A stretch of 64,000 nucleotides of DNA from Terriglobales bacterium (GTDB lineage Bacteria; Acidobacteriota; Terriglobia; Terriglobales; Acidobacteriaceae): assembly GCA_025980765.1 (NCBI GenBank), contig JAICXB010000001.1, positions 1-64,000 of the forward strand, given 5' to 3'. The notes under the pieces were generated by a model. It was not told the DNA's origin and did no database searches. It saw nothing but the letters and a program-made list of their open reading frames with translations. Below, one piece after another: positions 8,251 through 16,164 of the stretch (within the stretch, counting starts at the first letter, position 1; every line of letters begins with the position of its first letter). The position numbers and the translations under genes are program-made.

Positions 8251-9818
8251 CGCTCGGCCAATCCCTCCTGCCGCGCTGCCATCTTCCATTTTCCAGGTGA
8301 AGCATCGGAGTTAGACTTGCCCTTCCCGTTTGCCGGCTTCCCATTTCGGTTCGCCTGCAACAAAGCGGCCGCGATCGCAGCGATCTTCTCTGTGCTGCCG
8401 TCCATGGCCGCGGGCGCGGATGGCTGGCGTGCGGCCAGCAGGCGATCGAGATAACCAGTGTCCATGCGCGCGACGATGAAGTTTTCGTCTTGCAGAATTT
8501 CCCGGAACAAACCAAGATTGCTCGCGATGCCGCCGATGAAATACTCATCGAGTGCACGACGCATACGCCGGATTGCCTGTTCCCTGGTGGGGGCATAGGC
8601 GATGAGCTTTGAGAGCATGGGATCGTAGTCGAGTGGCACCGTCCAGCCTTCGTAAATGCCGCTGTCCTCACGGATGCCGGGACCCGACGGTTGAAGCAAT
8701 CGCGTGATCTTGCCCGGAGAGGGAAAGAAGTTGTTGTCAGGATCCTCGGCATAGACGCGCACTTCGATGGCATGGCCGCGCAACTGCAGATCGTGTTGCG
8801 TAAACGGCAGCGGCGCACCGGCGGCGACCAGGAGTTGCAGATGTACAAGATCCAGGCCGGTGACAAGCTCGGTCACCGGATGCTCTACCTGCAACCGCGT
8901 GTTCATCTCCAGGAAATAGAAATTCTTCTCTTGATCTACCAGAAACTCAACGGTGCCGGCGTTGTAGTATCCAGCAGCGCGGGCGAGGGCGACCGCCGTT
9001 TCTCCCATCGCCTGGCGCATGGCAGCATCGACAATCGCCGATGGCGCCTCCTCGATCACCTTCTGATGACGGCGCTGGATCGAGCATTCGCGTTCTCCGA
9101 GATACACCACGTTCCCTTGCTCGTCTCCGAATACTTGAACTTCGATGTGCCGTGGGTTGACGATCAGCTTCTCGATGTACACGTCGCCATTGCCGAAGGC
9201 GCGCAATGCCTCGCTCTGCGCTGCGGTAAAGGCGGAGGCAAGCTCATCCGGAGTGTCCACCCGGCGCATGCCCTTTCCGCCACCACCGGCTGCGGCTTTG
9301 ATCATGATGGGATAGCCAACACTCTGGGCAACTTCTCTCGCTTGCTGTGGCGATTCCAGGGCGCTCACCGATCCGGGCACACGCGGCACTCCCGCGCGAT
9401 CTGCCGCTTGGCGCGCCCGCGTCTTGGATCCCATGGCTTCCATCGCCGCCGCCGAAGGGCCAATGAATTTCACTCCGGCTTTCGCGCAGGCCCGCGCGAA
9501 CTCGGCATTCTCTGAGAGAAATCCGTATCCCGGATGAATGGCATCTGCGCCGCAGCGCTTCGCCACCTCCAGAATGCGGGAAATGTTCAGATATGATTCG
9601 CGCGCCGCCGCCGGACCAATGTGGTACGCCTCATCGGCCTTCATCACATGCAAAGCCGCGCGATCTACGTCGGAATAAACGGCGACGGTGGAAATGCCAA
9701 GCTCGCGGCAGGCGCGAACCACGCGCACAGCAATCTCACCGCGATTGGCGATCAGGACCTTCTTGAAGATGGAAGAGTTAGGCACTTGAGGGCTTGGCGA
9801 ATCGGGTGATCGGGCCAT
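8247..9818 (-). CDS. accC: Biotin carboxylase (acyl-CoA carboxylase subunit)
   Basis: 523 aa from ATG 9818. It has the whole biotin carboxylase fold: FKKVLIANRGEIAVR at the start, HPGYGFLSENAEFA, the ATP-grasp glycine loop AAAGGGGKGMR, and EMNTRLQVEHPVTE. It carboxylates the biotin of the neighbouring carrier using ATP and bicarbonate. The usual start of the family lies just before FKKVLIANR. The roughly 20 residues ahead of it (Pro/Asp/Ser-rich) are encoded by an intergenic repeat of cccgat words, so the true start could be GTG 9785 or TTG 9833. The C-terminal ~70 residues are a variable extension. Confidence 0.93.
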   Translation of the reverse strand: MARSPDSPSPQVPNSSIFKKVLIANRGEIAVRVVRACRELGISTVAVYSDVDRAALHVMKADEAYHIGPAAARESYLNISRILEVAKRCGADAIHPGYGFLSENAEFARACAKAGVKFIGPSAAAMEAMGSKTRARQAADRAGVPRVPGSVSALESPQQAREVAQSVGYPIMIKAAAGGGGKGMRRVDTPDELASAFTAAQSEALRAFGNGDVYIEKLIVNPRHIEVQVFGDEQGNVVYLGERECSIQRRHQKVIEEAPSAIVDAAMRQAMGETAVALARAAGYYNAGTVEFLVDQEKNFYFLEMNTRLQVEHPVTELVTGLDLVHLQLLVAAGAPLPFTQHDLQLRGHAIEVRVYAEDPDNNFFPSPGKITRLLQPSGPGIREDSGIYEGWTVPLDYDPMLSKLIAYAPTREQAIRRMRRALDEYFIGGIASNLGLFREILQDENFIVARMDTGYLDRLLAARQPSAPAAMDGSTEKIAAIAAALLQANRNGKPANGKGKSNSDASPGKWKMAARQEGLAER

Positions 9819-9882
9819 CGGGTCATCGGGCAAGTTAGATCATCCGATGACCCGATGACCCGATGGCCCGATCACCCGATTA
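9802..9882. repeat. Inverted repeat of CCCGATGA/CCCGATCA words
   Basis: The arms at about 9802-9832 and 9840-9881 are made of cccgatgacccgat-type units and are reverse complements with few mismatches. The left arm encodes the N-terminus of AccC. The right arm begins at the tdh stop codon. The same family occurs at 11405-11469 and 59325-59356. Confidence 0.85.
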
Positions 9883-10935
9883 CCTTTGCATTCCATTCGG
9901 GTACAGCAATATCTTGCTTGCCTCACCGGTTTTCAGCCGTTCCATGCCTTTGCTGAAATCTTTCAGCGGCATGCGGTCGGTGATCACCGGAGACAAATCG
10001 AGTTTGCCGGCCTTGAGCAGCGCTTGCATCTGGTACCAGGTCTTGTACATCAGCCGGCCGTTGATGCCCTGCACAACTGCACCCTTGAAAATCAGGTCTT
10101 CGGCAAAGTTCATCTTGATGGGAACGGAAGGAATTCCCAACAAGGAAACGCGCCCGCCCAGCCTGAGGATGTCGAAACCGGTCTTGATTCCGTCGGGATG
10201 GCCGGACATTTCCAGCACCACATCGACTCCGGTGCCGTCGGTGTGTTCGAGCACAAACTGCTTGACGTTGTCTTTGCTGGGATCGCAAACGTGGTCCGCC
10301 TTCATCTGGCGGGCCAATTTACGCCGATGTTCGTTTACCTCCAGCGCAAATACCTGTGAAGCCCCCACCGCGCGCGCCACGGCAATGGAAAACAAGCCGA
10401 TCGGCCCGCAACCAATGACGGCAACGGTTTTTGCGGCTATTTCTCCGGCGAGAACGGTGTGTACGGCGTTGCCCAGGGGGTCGAGAATGGAGGCGTAATC
10501 GGCGGGAATGGAAGGGTCGAGCTTCCAGATGTTCGATTCGGGAATCTTTACGTACTCGGCAAAGGCGCCATCGGCGTCGACACCGATAATCTTCACAAAC
10601 TGGCAAATGTGAGCTTCGCCCGTGCGGCATTGCAGGCATTTGCCGCAATTCACGTGCATCTCGGCGGAGACGAAGTCTCCTTCCTTGACGCTGGTGACCT
10701 CGCGGCCCACGGCGGCAACCGTTCCACAGAATTCGTGTCCGGGCACCAGTGGCGGATGAATGCGCTTCTGCGCCCAGGCATCCCACTCGTAAATATGCAG
10801 GTCGGTGCCGCAGATGGAAGCCACTTTCACTTTGACAAGAACGTCTGTAGGCCCAATTTCCGGTCGCGGCACTTCGCGTACTTCCGATCCGGCACGCGCC
10901 GCGGGCTTCACGATGGCCTGCATGTTTTCGGGCAT
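9880..10935 (-). CDS. tdh: L-threonine 3-dehydrogenase
   Basis: 351 aa from ATG 10935 (MPENMQAIVKP); the upstream in-frame ATG adds an unlikely Pro/Arg-rich stretch. A zinc-dependent medium-chain dehydrogenase that oxidises L-threonine to 2-amino-3-ketobutyrate with NAD. Seen: catalytic zinc Cys42 (SICGTDLH), GHEFCGTV with the second zinc ligand, the structural zinc cluster CGKCLQC...HIC, and the nucleotide-binding IGCGPIGLFSIAVA. The DLHIYEWDAWAQ segment is typical of Tdh rather than other alcohol dehydrogenases. No kbl partner is adjacent, so threonine breakdown would rely on an enzyme elsewhere. Confidence 0.9.
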   Translation of the reverse strand: MPENMQAIVKPAARAGSEVREVPRPEIGPTDVLVKVKVASICGTDLHIYEWDAWAQKRIHPPLVPGHEFCGTVAAVGREVTSVKEGDFVSAEMHVNCGKCLQCRTGEAHICQFVKIIGVDADGAFAEYVKIPESNIWKLDPSIPADYASILDPLGNAVHTVLAGEIAAKTVAVIGCGPIGLFSIAVARAVGASQVFALEVNEHRRKLARQMKADHVCDPSKDNVKQFVLEHTDGTGVDVVLEMSGHPDGIKTGFDILRLGGRVSLLGIPSVPIKMNFAEDLIFKGAVVQGINGRLMYKTWYQMQALLKAGKLDLSPVITDRMPLKDFSKGMERLKTGEASKILLYPNGMQR

Positions 10936-11002
10936 AAATGGGTATGGCCTCGGCGCCGGCCAATTGCGAGCGCCGGAGAGTGGGACCAAACTTCTCAGTC
11001 TA

Positions 11003-11374
11003 TCACTCGAATTCCGGGCGCGCGGGCAGAGGCGCCGGCGGCTGTAGAGCCGATACTTGCTGGGGCGGCGGAGCGCTTACGGCGAGAGTCGAGAGATCGA
11101 GTTCGATCTCAATTCCGCCGACTGCATGGGAAATAGCGTTGTAGATAAAAGCGATCAGTCCGCCAAAGATGAATCCGAAAAAGGCGTAGAAAAACGGCAC
11201 AAACGCAACAAACAGGATTACTCCAGCCAGCGACCGTCGCAACTCCGGCGCACCCACCACTGCCAAGCCAGGACCTATCAGGAAGAATGGAGCCAGGATC
11301 AATCCGAGAATGCCGTACAAAATAGCATTCACTTTCGCCACGGAAAACACGCGGACAGAACGAAGCTTAATCAT
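11003..11374 (-). CDS. Small integral membrane protein, unknown function
   Basis: 123 aa. A basic N-terminus (IKLRSVRVFSVAKVNA) leads into two long hydrophobic segments (about 17-45 and 48-85), then a Pro-rich tail. The N-terminus resembles the DUF3566-type start (RSVRVFSVAK), but the assignment is uncertain. It lies between tdh and the hydantoinase gene on the same strand. No function can be proposed. Confidence 0.65.
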   Translation of the reverse strand: MIKLRSVRVFSVAKVNAILYGILGLILAPFFLIGPGLAVVGAPELRRSLAGVILFVAFVPFFYAFFGFIFGGLIAFIYNAISHAVGGIEIELDLSTLAVSAPPPQQVSALQPPAPLPARPEFE

Positions 11375-11404
11375 GGATCCCTCAGTTCACGACGGCATGG
11401 AATA

Positions 11405-11469
11405 TCTGGTGATCGGGCCATCGGGTGATCGGGCGAAGTCAAATCATCCGATCACCCGATGACCCGATT
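11405..11469. repeat. Inverted repeat of ATCGGGTGATCGGG words
   Basis: The arms at about 11409-11434 and 11442-11469 are reverse complements with few mismatches, from the same cccgat word family as 9802-9882. The right arm supplies the final residues (NRVIG) and TGA stop of the hydantoinase gene. Confidence 0.85.
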
Positions 11470-13086
11470 ATGTCCCCAACCGCCGCCGCCGGGCGACTCG
11501 ATCCTGACGCGATCGCCGCGTTTCAGCCGCACCGAGCCTTTTGCCGGAAGCGGCAGCTCTGAGCCGTCGCTGCGAATTGCAATGTTGCGTCCCGGAGCGC
11601 CATCGCTGCCGCCCTCTAGTCCGTATGGACCGCGTTTGCGCCGGTCGGCCAGCAGTGTAACCTCGGCATCGCACAGCAACTCGAGTTCCCGGACAATGCC
11701 GTCGCCGCCGCGAGTTGAGCCATCCCCACCGCTGCCCCGACGCAGCGAATAACGTTTCACGCGAAACGGATACGCATACTCCAGCGCCTCGGCCGGCGTG
11801 TTCAGCGAATTCGTCATATGCGTGTGGACACCGGAGATGCCGTCCTGCGTAGGACGCCCGCCCATGCCTCCGGCGATTGTTTCGTAGTAGGCAAATGGCT
11901 CGCCGGCGCGCGCGTGACCGGCAGGAAAGAGCCCGCCAATCGTCAAATTGTTCATGGTGCCGGAAGAGGCCGCCGGAACCAGATCGGGCGCCGCTTGCGC
12001 GAGAGCGCGAAATAAGGTGTCGACAATGCGCTGCGACATCTCGACATTCCCGCCCGCGACAGCTGCCGGCGGACGCGCATTGACCACCGTGCCCTCCGGC
12101 GCGATTACGCGAATAGGACGCATGATTCCTGCGGCCGCGGGAACGTTCTCCGCCAGCAAACAACGAAAAACATAGAAACACGCGGAGTAGGTTATCGCTT
12201 CGACTGCATTGATGCTGCCTTCGACCTGCGCATCGCTGCCGGTGAAATCGATTGTGACCAGCGAATCGCCGTGAGCGGATCGTCGGCGAGCGGAGCGGGA
12301 TGCAATCCTGATGCTCACCGCAATCTTTACAGGACGGTCCCTTATGCCATCGTCGTCAAGAAAATCCTCAGCCGCGTATTTACCGGCAGGAAGTCGAGCC
12401 AGCAGGGCCCGCGTCATTTGTTCCGCATACTGCTGCAGTTCTTCCGTCGCGCGATGCACTCGCGCAAGCCCATATCGGGAAGAAATATCTTCCAGCCTGC
12501 GAATGCCAGTGTTGCAGGAAGCAATCTGCGCGCCCAGATCTCCTTCCCGCTCCTGCGGCGTGCGGACATTCGCCAGCACTAACTGGATCACGTCCTGCTG
12601 AAGTTCCCCGCCGCGCACCAGCAGCACCGGCGGAATCCGCAGGCCTTCCTGATAAATCTCGCGGGAAAGTCCCATCGATCCTGCGAAGGCGCCGCCGACA
12701 TCAGCATGATGGGCGCGCGAGGCCACATAGAAATCCGGCGACCTGCTTCTGCTAGTCCGCTGGCCGATGTACACCGGCGCGACCAGCGTGATGTCGGGCA
12801 AATGGGTGCCGCCGGCAAAGGGGTCGTTCACCATCGCGATGTCGCGCGATCCAAGCCTCAGGCGATCAATCGCCGCTCGCACCGACATCGGCATGGAGCC
12901 GAGATGCACAGGCATGTGGTCGCCCATGGCTACGACTTGCGCATGGCAATCGAAGACAGCGCATGAATAATCGCGGCGCTCGCGGATGTTGGGGGAAAAG
13001 GCGCTCCGCCGCAGCGATGCTCCCATCTCCTCGGCGATGGAGTGAAACAGCTCGCGAAAAATCTCCAGCTCAACCGGATCGGCCAT
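11452..13086 (-). CDS. Hydantoinase B / oxoprolinase family protein (HyuB)
   Basis: 544 aa, full length for HyuB. Typical stretches: ELFHSIAEEMGASLRRSAFSPNIRERRDYSCA near the N-terminus, then AMGDHMPVHLGSMP, DPFAGGTHLPDITLV and, late in the protein, GGGWGHN after a glycine-rich region. HyuB is the B subunit of ATP-dependent N-methylhydantoinase, acetone carboxylase-like and oxoprolinase enzymes. It normally works with HyuA, which is not adjacent, so the substrate is unknown. The C-terminal five residues and stop come from the flanking repeat. Confidence 0.9.
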   Translation of the reverse strand: MADPVELEIFRELFHSIAEEMGASLRRSAFSPNIRERRDYSCAVFDCHAQVVAMGDHMPVHLGSMPMSVRAAIDRLRLGSRDIAMVNDPFAGGTHLPDITLVAPVYIGQRTSRSRSPDFYVASRAHHADVGGAFAGSMGLSREIYQEGLRIPPVLLVRGGELQQDVIQLVLANVRTPQEREGDLGAQIASCNTGIRRLEDISSRYGLARVHRATEELQQYAEQMTRALLARLPAGKYAAEDFLDDDGIRDRPVKIAVSIRIASRSARRRSAHGDSLVTIDFTGSDAQVEGSINAVEAITYSACFYVFRCLLAENVPAAAGIMRPIRVIAPEGTVVNARPPAAVAGGNVEMSQRIVDTLFRALAQAAPDLVPAASSGTMNNLTIGGLFPAGHARAGEPFAYYETIAGGMGGRPTQDGISGVHTHMTNSLNTPAEALEYAYPFRVKRYSLRRGSGGDGSTRGGDGIVRELELLCDAEVTLLADRRKRGPYGLEGGSDGAPGRNIAIRSDGSELPLPAKGSVRLKRGDRVRIESPGGGGWGHNRVIG

Positions 13087-13135
13087 CGCTGGCGATTATA
13101 GGTGCTCTGGCATTTTGAAGTTCAAAAAGCAAAAG

Positions 13136-13259
13136 CTTTACCACGGATTTCACGGATGTCACGGATTGCACGGATAAACCATGGGCAGCCGAGAAATCAA
13201 AAAACAAGAACAAGAAAATCCGTGAAAACCGTGCGCCATCCGTGGAATCCGTGGTTGAG
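13136..13259. repeat. Inverted repeat of CCACGGATTTCACGG words
   Basis: The left arm (about 13136-13185) and right arm (about 13215-13259) are reverse complements made of ccacggattt/cacggat units. The same family is found at 15700-15800, 46970-47010 and 49647-49768. Confidence 0.85.
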
Positions 13260-13296
13260 ATTTTGCTCTTGATGTTGCGTTTCGGTGAAATTTCTA

Positions 13297-13325
13297 TTGA
13301 CACGAGCAACAACTCGGCCCAATAT
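13297..13325 (+). promoter_or_regulatory. Sigma70-type promoter of the lysine-rich peptide gene
   Basis: A -35 box TTGACA (13297-13302), a 17-nt spacer and CAATAT (13320-13325). The -35 is a perfect consensus; the -10 is a weak 3 of 6. It would give a leader of about 90 nt before the small gene at 13421. Confidence 0.55.
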
Positions 13326-13420
13326 CTGGTGGTAGCAGTTTGGGCCCCACGATAACTGGAGTACCCAATGCGGGGACTCTGCAACCCAAGGGAGAACGTT
13401 CCACAAGGAGGAACATAACC

Positions 13421-13471
13421 ATGCCAATGAAAAAGAAGGCCACAAAGAAGAAAGCAGCGAAGAAGAAATAA
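13421..13471 (+). CDS. 16-residue lysine/alanine-rich peptide
   Basis: ATG to TAA encodes MPMKKKATKKKAAKKK. A strong Shine-Dalgarno sequence, AAGGAGGA, ends 8 nt before the ATG. A consensus -35 lies upstream and a textbook intrinsic terminator starts 29 nt after the stop, so this is a free-standing transcription unit. The composition resembles the basic tails of histone H1-like proteins, suggesting nucleic-acid binding, but that is inference. It is far below the usual gene-calling length. It could instead be a leader peptide of a small regulatory RNA. Confidence 0.6.
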   Translation: MPMKKKATKKKAAKKK

Positions 13472-13499
13472 CTGCTGCTGTAACGCAAACCTGATTTGC

Positions 13500-13531
13500 G
13501 GCCTTCGCACCTGTCGAAGGCCTTTTTATTT
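13500..13531 (+). terminator. Intrinsic terminator after the lysine-rich peptide gene
   Basis: A perfect 8-bp stem, GGCCTTCG (13500-13507) with CGAAGGCC (13515-13522), and a 7-nt loop are followed by TTTTTATTT. The best intrinsic terminator in the window. Confidence 0.85.
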
Positions 13532-13707
13532 GGGCTTCGCAGCTACGAAGCAAATTCGTTGCGCAATTGACTTTAGAGCGCCAGATGGTCACCGCTGACC
13601 CCAGGCCCTAGCTTGATCCTGTTAAGAGCGCAGAACGAATGTGCGAGGTCGCACAGGGTTGTTTAGAAAGAACTACCCCACCCCTCCAGAGCCCCAAACC
13701 ATCCTGG

Positions 13708-13735
13708 AGCTTCGCAGCTTCGAAGCTGCGAAGCT
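13708..13735. repeat. 28-nt perfect palindrome of TTCGAAGC words
   Basis: All 28 bases equal their own reverse complement; the centre is TTCGAA. It belongs to the gcttcgaagc word family seen at 16126-16164 and 33764-33980. It lies 40 nt upstream of the MerR gene, so it could also act as an operator, but its relatives elsewhere argue for a repeat. Confidence 0.85.
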
Positions 13736-13774
13736 TATTGACCCCGCGATTGTGCCCGACATACCATTCGCTTC

Positions 13775-14188
13775 GTGGGCACCAAGAAGGCCGTCAAATC
13801 CCGAGGCAAGAAGAAGCCGACCGGCGAAATTGTCATTCCCGACAAACTGTACTTCCGCATCGGCGAAGTCGCGAAGCTGTGCTCGCTTCCCGCTTACGTT
13901 CTGCGTTTCTGGGAGACCGAATTTCCGCAGTTCAAGCCCAACAAGAGCAATACCGGACAACGCCTCTATCGCCGCAAGGACGTCGAGAACATCGTTCGCG
14001 TGAAGAAGCTGCTCTATGAAGAGGGCTACACGATCAACGGCGCGCGCCAATTCTTGAAGTCAGAATCTCGCAACAACCGCTCCCAGGCCGCACTTCCCTT
14101 TCAGCCGGTAAACAATCATCGCAGCGAACTGCGCGAAATTCGGCAGGGACTAAAGGATGTTTTGGGAATTCTCTCGTCGAAGAAATAG
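13775..14188 (+). CDS. MerR-family transcriptional regulator
   Basis: 137 aa from GTG 13775; no better start is visible. A lysine-rich N-terminus is followed by a MerR winged-helix DNA-binding domain (about 25-95): LYFRIGEVAKLC, LRFWETEFPQFKPNKS, GQRLYRRKDVENI, VKKLLYEEGYTINGARQFL. The short C-terminal region has no obvious effector domain or metal-binding cysteines. It resembles the small MerR-like proteins found beside ihfA in other bacteria (remembered). No target can be named. Confidence 0.85.
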   Translation: MGTKKAVKSRGKKKPTGEIVIPDKLYFRIGEVAKLCSLPAYVLRFWETEFPQFKPNKSNTGQRLYRRKDVENIVRVKKLLYEEGYTINGARQFLKSESRNNRSQAALPFQPVNNHRSELREIRQGLKDVLGILSSKK

Positions 14189-14199
14189 CTAAATTTTCG

Positions 14200-14229
14200 C
14201 TTAGAAGCTCAGCAGCTCAGAAGCTGCCT
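14200..14229. repeat. Short AGCAGCTCAGAAGCT repeat
   Basis: Reiterated agaagctcagcagctc words occupy the gap between two convergent genes. The same word family is found at 45720-45946. Confidence 0.6.
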
Positions 14230-14499
14230 TCAAATCCCCACTCCGTATTCCATACCGTTCATTATGCGATCTTCTCCGGCATGGCTATAGCTTTCGTAGG
14301 GAGTGTGGCTGGCGAGGCGTTGTTTGCGGAGTTCGTTGCCGAGGTAAAGCGCGCCGGCGACGACAGCCAGGCCTACGCCGGTCCACATCAGTGCAAAGAG
14401 CGGGCGTTTGATAGACGAAGTCATACGGGCGATGGTCTCCTCAAATCCTTCCGGAGATTGCGATTCAACCACTTCGAACCGATGTTGGCGAGCGTACAT
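14230..14499 (-). CDS. Small single-pass membrane protein, unknown
   Basis: 89 aa. A hydrophilic N-terminus (VVESQSPEGFEETIARM) precedes one clear membrane helix (about 34-56, ALMWTGVGLAVVAGALYLG), then a short charged and Tyr/Met-rich tail. It lies on the same strand as obgE, about 100 nt downstream of it. The family is not recognised. Confidence 0.5.
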   Translation of the reverse strand: MYARQHRFEVVESQSPEGFEETIARMTSSIKRPLFALMWTGVGLAVVAGALYLGNELRKQRLASHTPYESYSHAGEDRIMNGMEYGVGI

Positions 14500-14600
14500 C
14501 GAAAGGCCCCTGGGTTACTTGACTATGGTAGGATGCCCCGATTCTCGCTGTGTTTGCCGTAGATTTTTCGGAACGAAGTTACTGAGGTAATAGATGGCTC

Positions 14601-15656
14601 TTAGGCTGGTAGCGATTCGCCGGCTTGCTGGGCCTGCCCGCCGGCGTCGCGCATCTCCCGCACCCGCGCTCCTACCTCATATTTGAGCCTTTCGATTCCT
14701 TGTCCGCTGACCGCGGAAATTGCAAGAAATGGCAGCTTGCGACGCGTGCTCATCCGCTTGAGTTTTGCGAGCTTCTCGGGATTGGCTACATCAATCTTGG
14801 ATGCAACCACGATCATCGGCTTGTCTTCGAGGCCGGTCCCCCAACTGGTGAGCTCGCCCAGGATCACTTTGAAATCCTCCACCGGATCGGGACGCCCGCT
14901 GCTGTCGGAGACATCGACCAGGTGCAGCAGCAGCCGCGTGCGCTCAATGTGCTTTAGAAACTGCGTTCCCAGCCCATGCCCGGCGCTCGCTCCTTCGATC
15001 AATCCTGGAATATCGGCAACCACGTAGCTGTCATCATCCGGCGGTTCGCCCACGGTGACCACTCCCAAATTGGGCTCCAGTGTCGTAAACGGATAATCGG
15101 CTATTTTGGGACGGGCCGCGGAAATGCGCGAAATCAGCGTGGATTTTCCCGCATTGGGAAAGCCAACCAGGCCGACATCGGCCAGCAGCTTCAACTCCAG
15201 GCGATAGCTGCGCTCCTCTCCCGGCCGTCCCAGCTCGTGTTCGCGCGGTGCTTGATGTGTGGGAGTAGCGAAATGCTGATTGCCACGGCCTCCGCGACCG
15301 CCTTTGGCGATGACCACGCGTTCATCCACATGGGAAAAATCGTGCACGCGCTCGCCCGAGTCCGCGTCGTACAGAATGGTCCCCACCGGCACCTTCAGAA
15401 TTACCGGCTCGCCTTCGCGTCCGGTGCGGTTTGAGCCCTCGCCATGGCGGCCGCGCTCGGCTTTGTATTCGGGATTGAAGCGAAAATGCACCAGCGTGTT
15501 GTGCCGCTCGCTGGATTCCATCACGACGTCGCCACCGCGTCCGCCGTCTCCGCCCGAGGGACCACCGCGTGGAACGAACTTTTCCCGACGGAATGCCATG
15601 CAGCCATTGCCGCCATCGCCGGCTTTTACACGAATTTTGGCTTCGTCGATGAACAT
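14601..15656 (-). CDS. obgE: GTPase ObgE/CgtA
   Basis: 351 aa. The N-terminal Obg glycine-rich fold (about 1-158: [34 protein letters not shown]) is followed by a G domain with Walker [20 protein letters not shown] and a late SKID. Known role: an essential GTPase in 50S ribosome maturation and stress signalling. It lies downstream of rplU and rpmA in the widely conserved rplU-rpmA-obgE order, though a 200-nt repeat separates it from rpmA. Confidence 0.96.
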   Translation of the reverse strand: MFIDEAKIRVKAGDGGNGCMAFRREKFVPRGGPSGGDGGRGGDVVMESSERHNTLVHFRFNPEYKAERGRHGEGSNRTGREGEPVILKVPVGTILYDADSGERVHDFSHVDERVVIAKGGRGGRGNQHFATPTHQAPREHELGRPGEERSYRLELKLLADVGLVGFPNAGKSTLISRISAARPKIADYPFTTLEPNLGVVTVGEPPDDDSYVVADIPGLIEGASAGHGLGTQFLKHIERTRLLLHLVDVSDSSGRPDPVEDFKVILGELTSWGTGLEDKPMIVVASKIDVANPEKLAKLKRMSTRRKLPFLAISAVSGQGIERLKYEVGARVREMRDAGGQAQQAGESLPA

Positions 15657-15660
15657 GAGC

Positions 15661-15864
15661 TTCTGGCTGCTAGCTGCTGGCTGCTGGCAAAATCAAAAGC
15701 CTTACCACGGATTTCACGGATAGACACGGATCACACGGACAAAAATGGAACAAAATAGATTATCCGTGAAATCCGTGCTGATCCGTGAAATCCGTGTTAA
15801 AGCCTTTGATTTTGCTTTTGGTTTTTTTAGCTAGCAGCCAGCAGCTAGTAGCTAGCAGCTAAAC
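15661..15864. repeat. Nested double inverted repeat between rpmA and obgE
   Basis: The outer arms are made of tagctgctggctgc words plus caaaatcaaaagc (15661-15703 against 15800-15864). The inner arms are made of ccacggatttcacgg words (15704-15740 against 15759-15799). The two families are unrelated in sequence but share one axis, giving a potential hairpin about 200 nt long. Confidence 0.85.
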
Positions 15865-15867
15865 CCG

Positions 15868-16125
15868 CTAGATCGCGGGCTCGACGCTGACAAATCGGCC
15901 CATATTCCCGCGATCGACGAAGCGCACTACGCCGTCGATTTTGGCGAATAGCGTGTCATCTTTGCCGCGTCCGACGTTCTTGCCTGGCTTCAAACGCGTG
16001 CCGCGCTGACGCACGATGATCGATCCGCCGCTCACCAATTGTCCGCCGAAGGCCTTCACGCCCAGCCGCTGCGCGTTGGAGTCGCGCCCGTTTTTGGAAC
16101 TTCCTAAACCTTTTTTATGTGCCAT
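15868..16125 (-). CDS. rpmA: 50S ribosomal protein L27
   Basis: 85 aa, the normal length. [20 protein letters not shown] is the hallmark N-terminus of L27, and [19 protein letters not shown] follows. The N-terminus reaches the peptidyl-transferase centre. It starts 36 nt after rplU; the gap is occupied by a ttcgaagc repeat. Confidence 0.97.
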   Translation of the reverse strand: MAHKKGLGSSKNGRDSNAQRLGVKAFGGQLVSGGSIIVRQRGTRLKPGKNVGRGKDDTLFAKIDGVVRFVDRGNMGRFVSVEPAI

Positions 16126-16164
16126 ATAGCTCCGCAGCTTCGAAGCTTCGCAGCCTCGAAGCTA
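16126..16164. repeat. Imperfect palindrome of GCTTCGAAGC words between rplU and rpmA
   Basis: The gap between the two ribosomal genes is filled by agcttcgaagcttcg words. The TAG stop of rplU is the start of the repeat. Confidence 0.75.
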
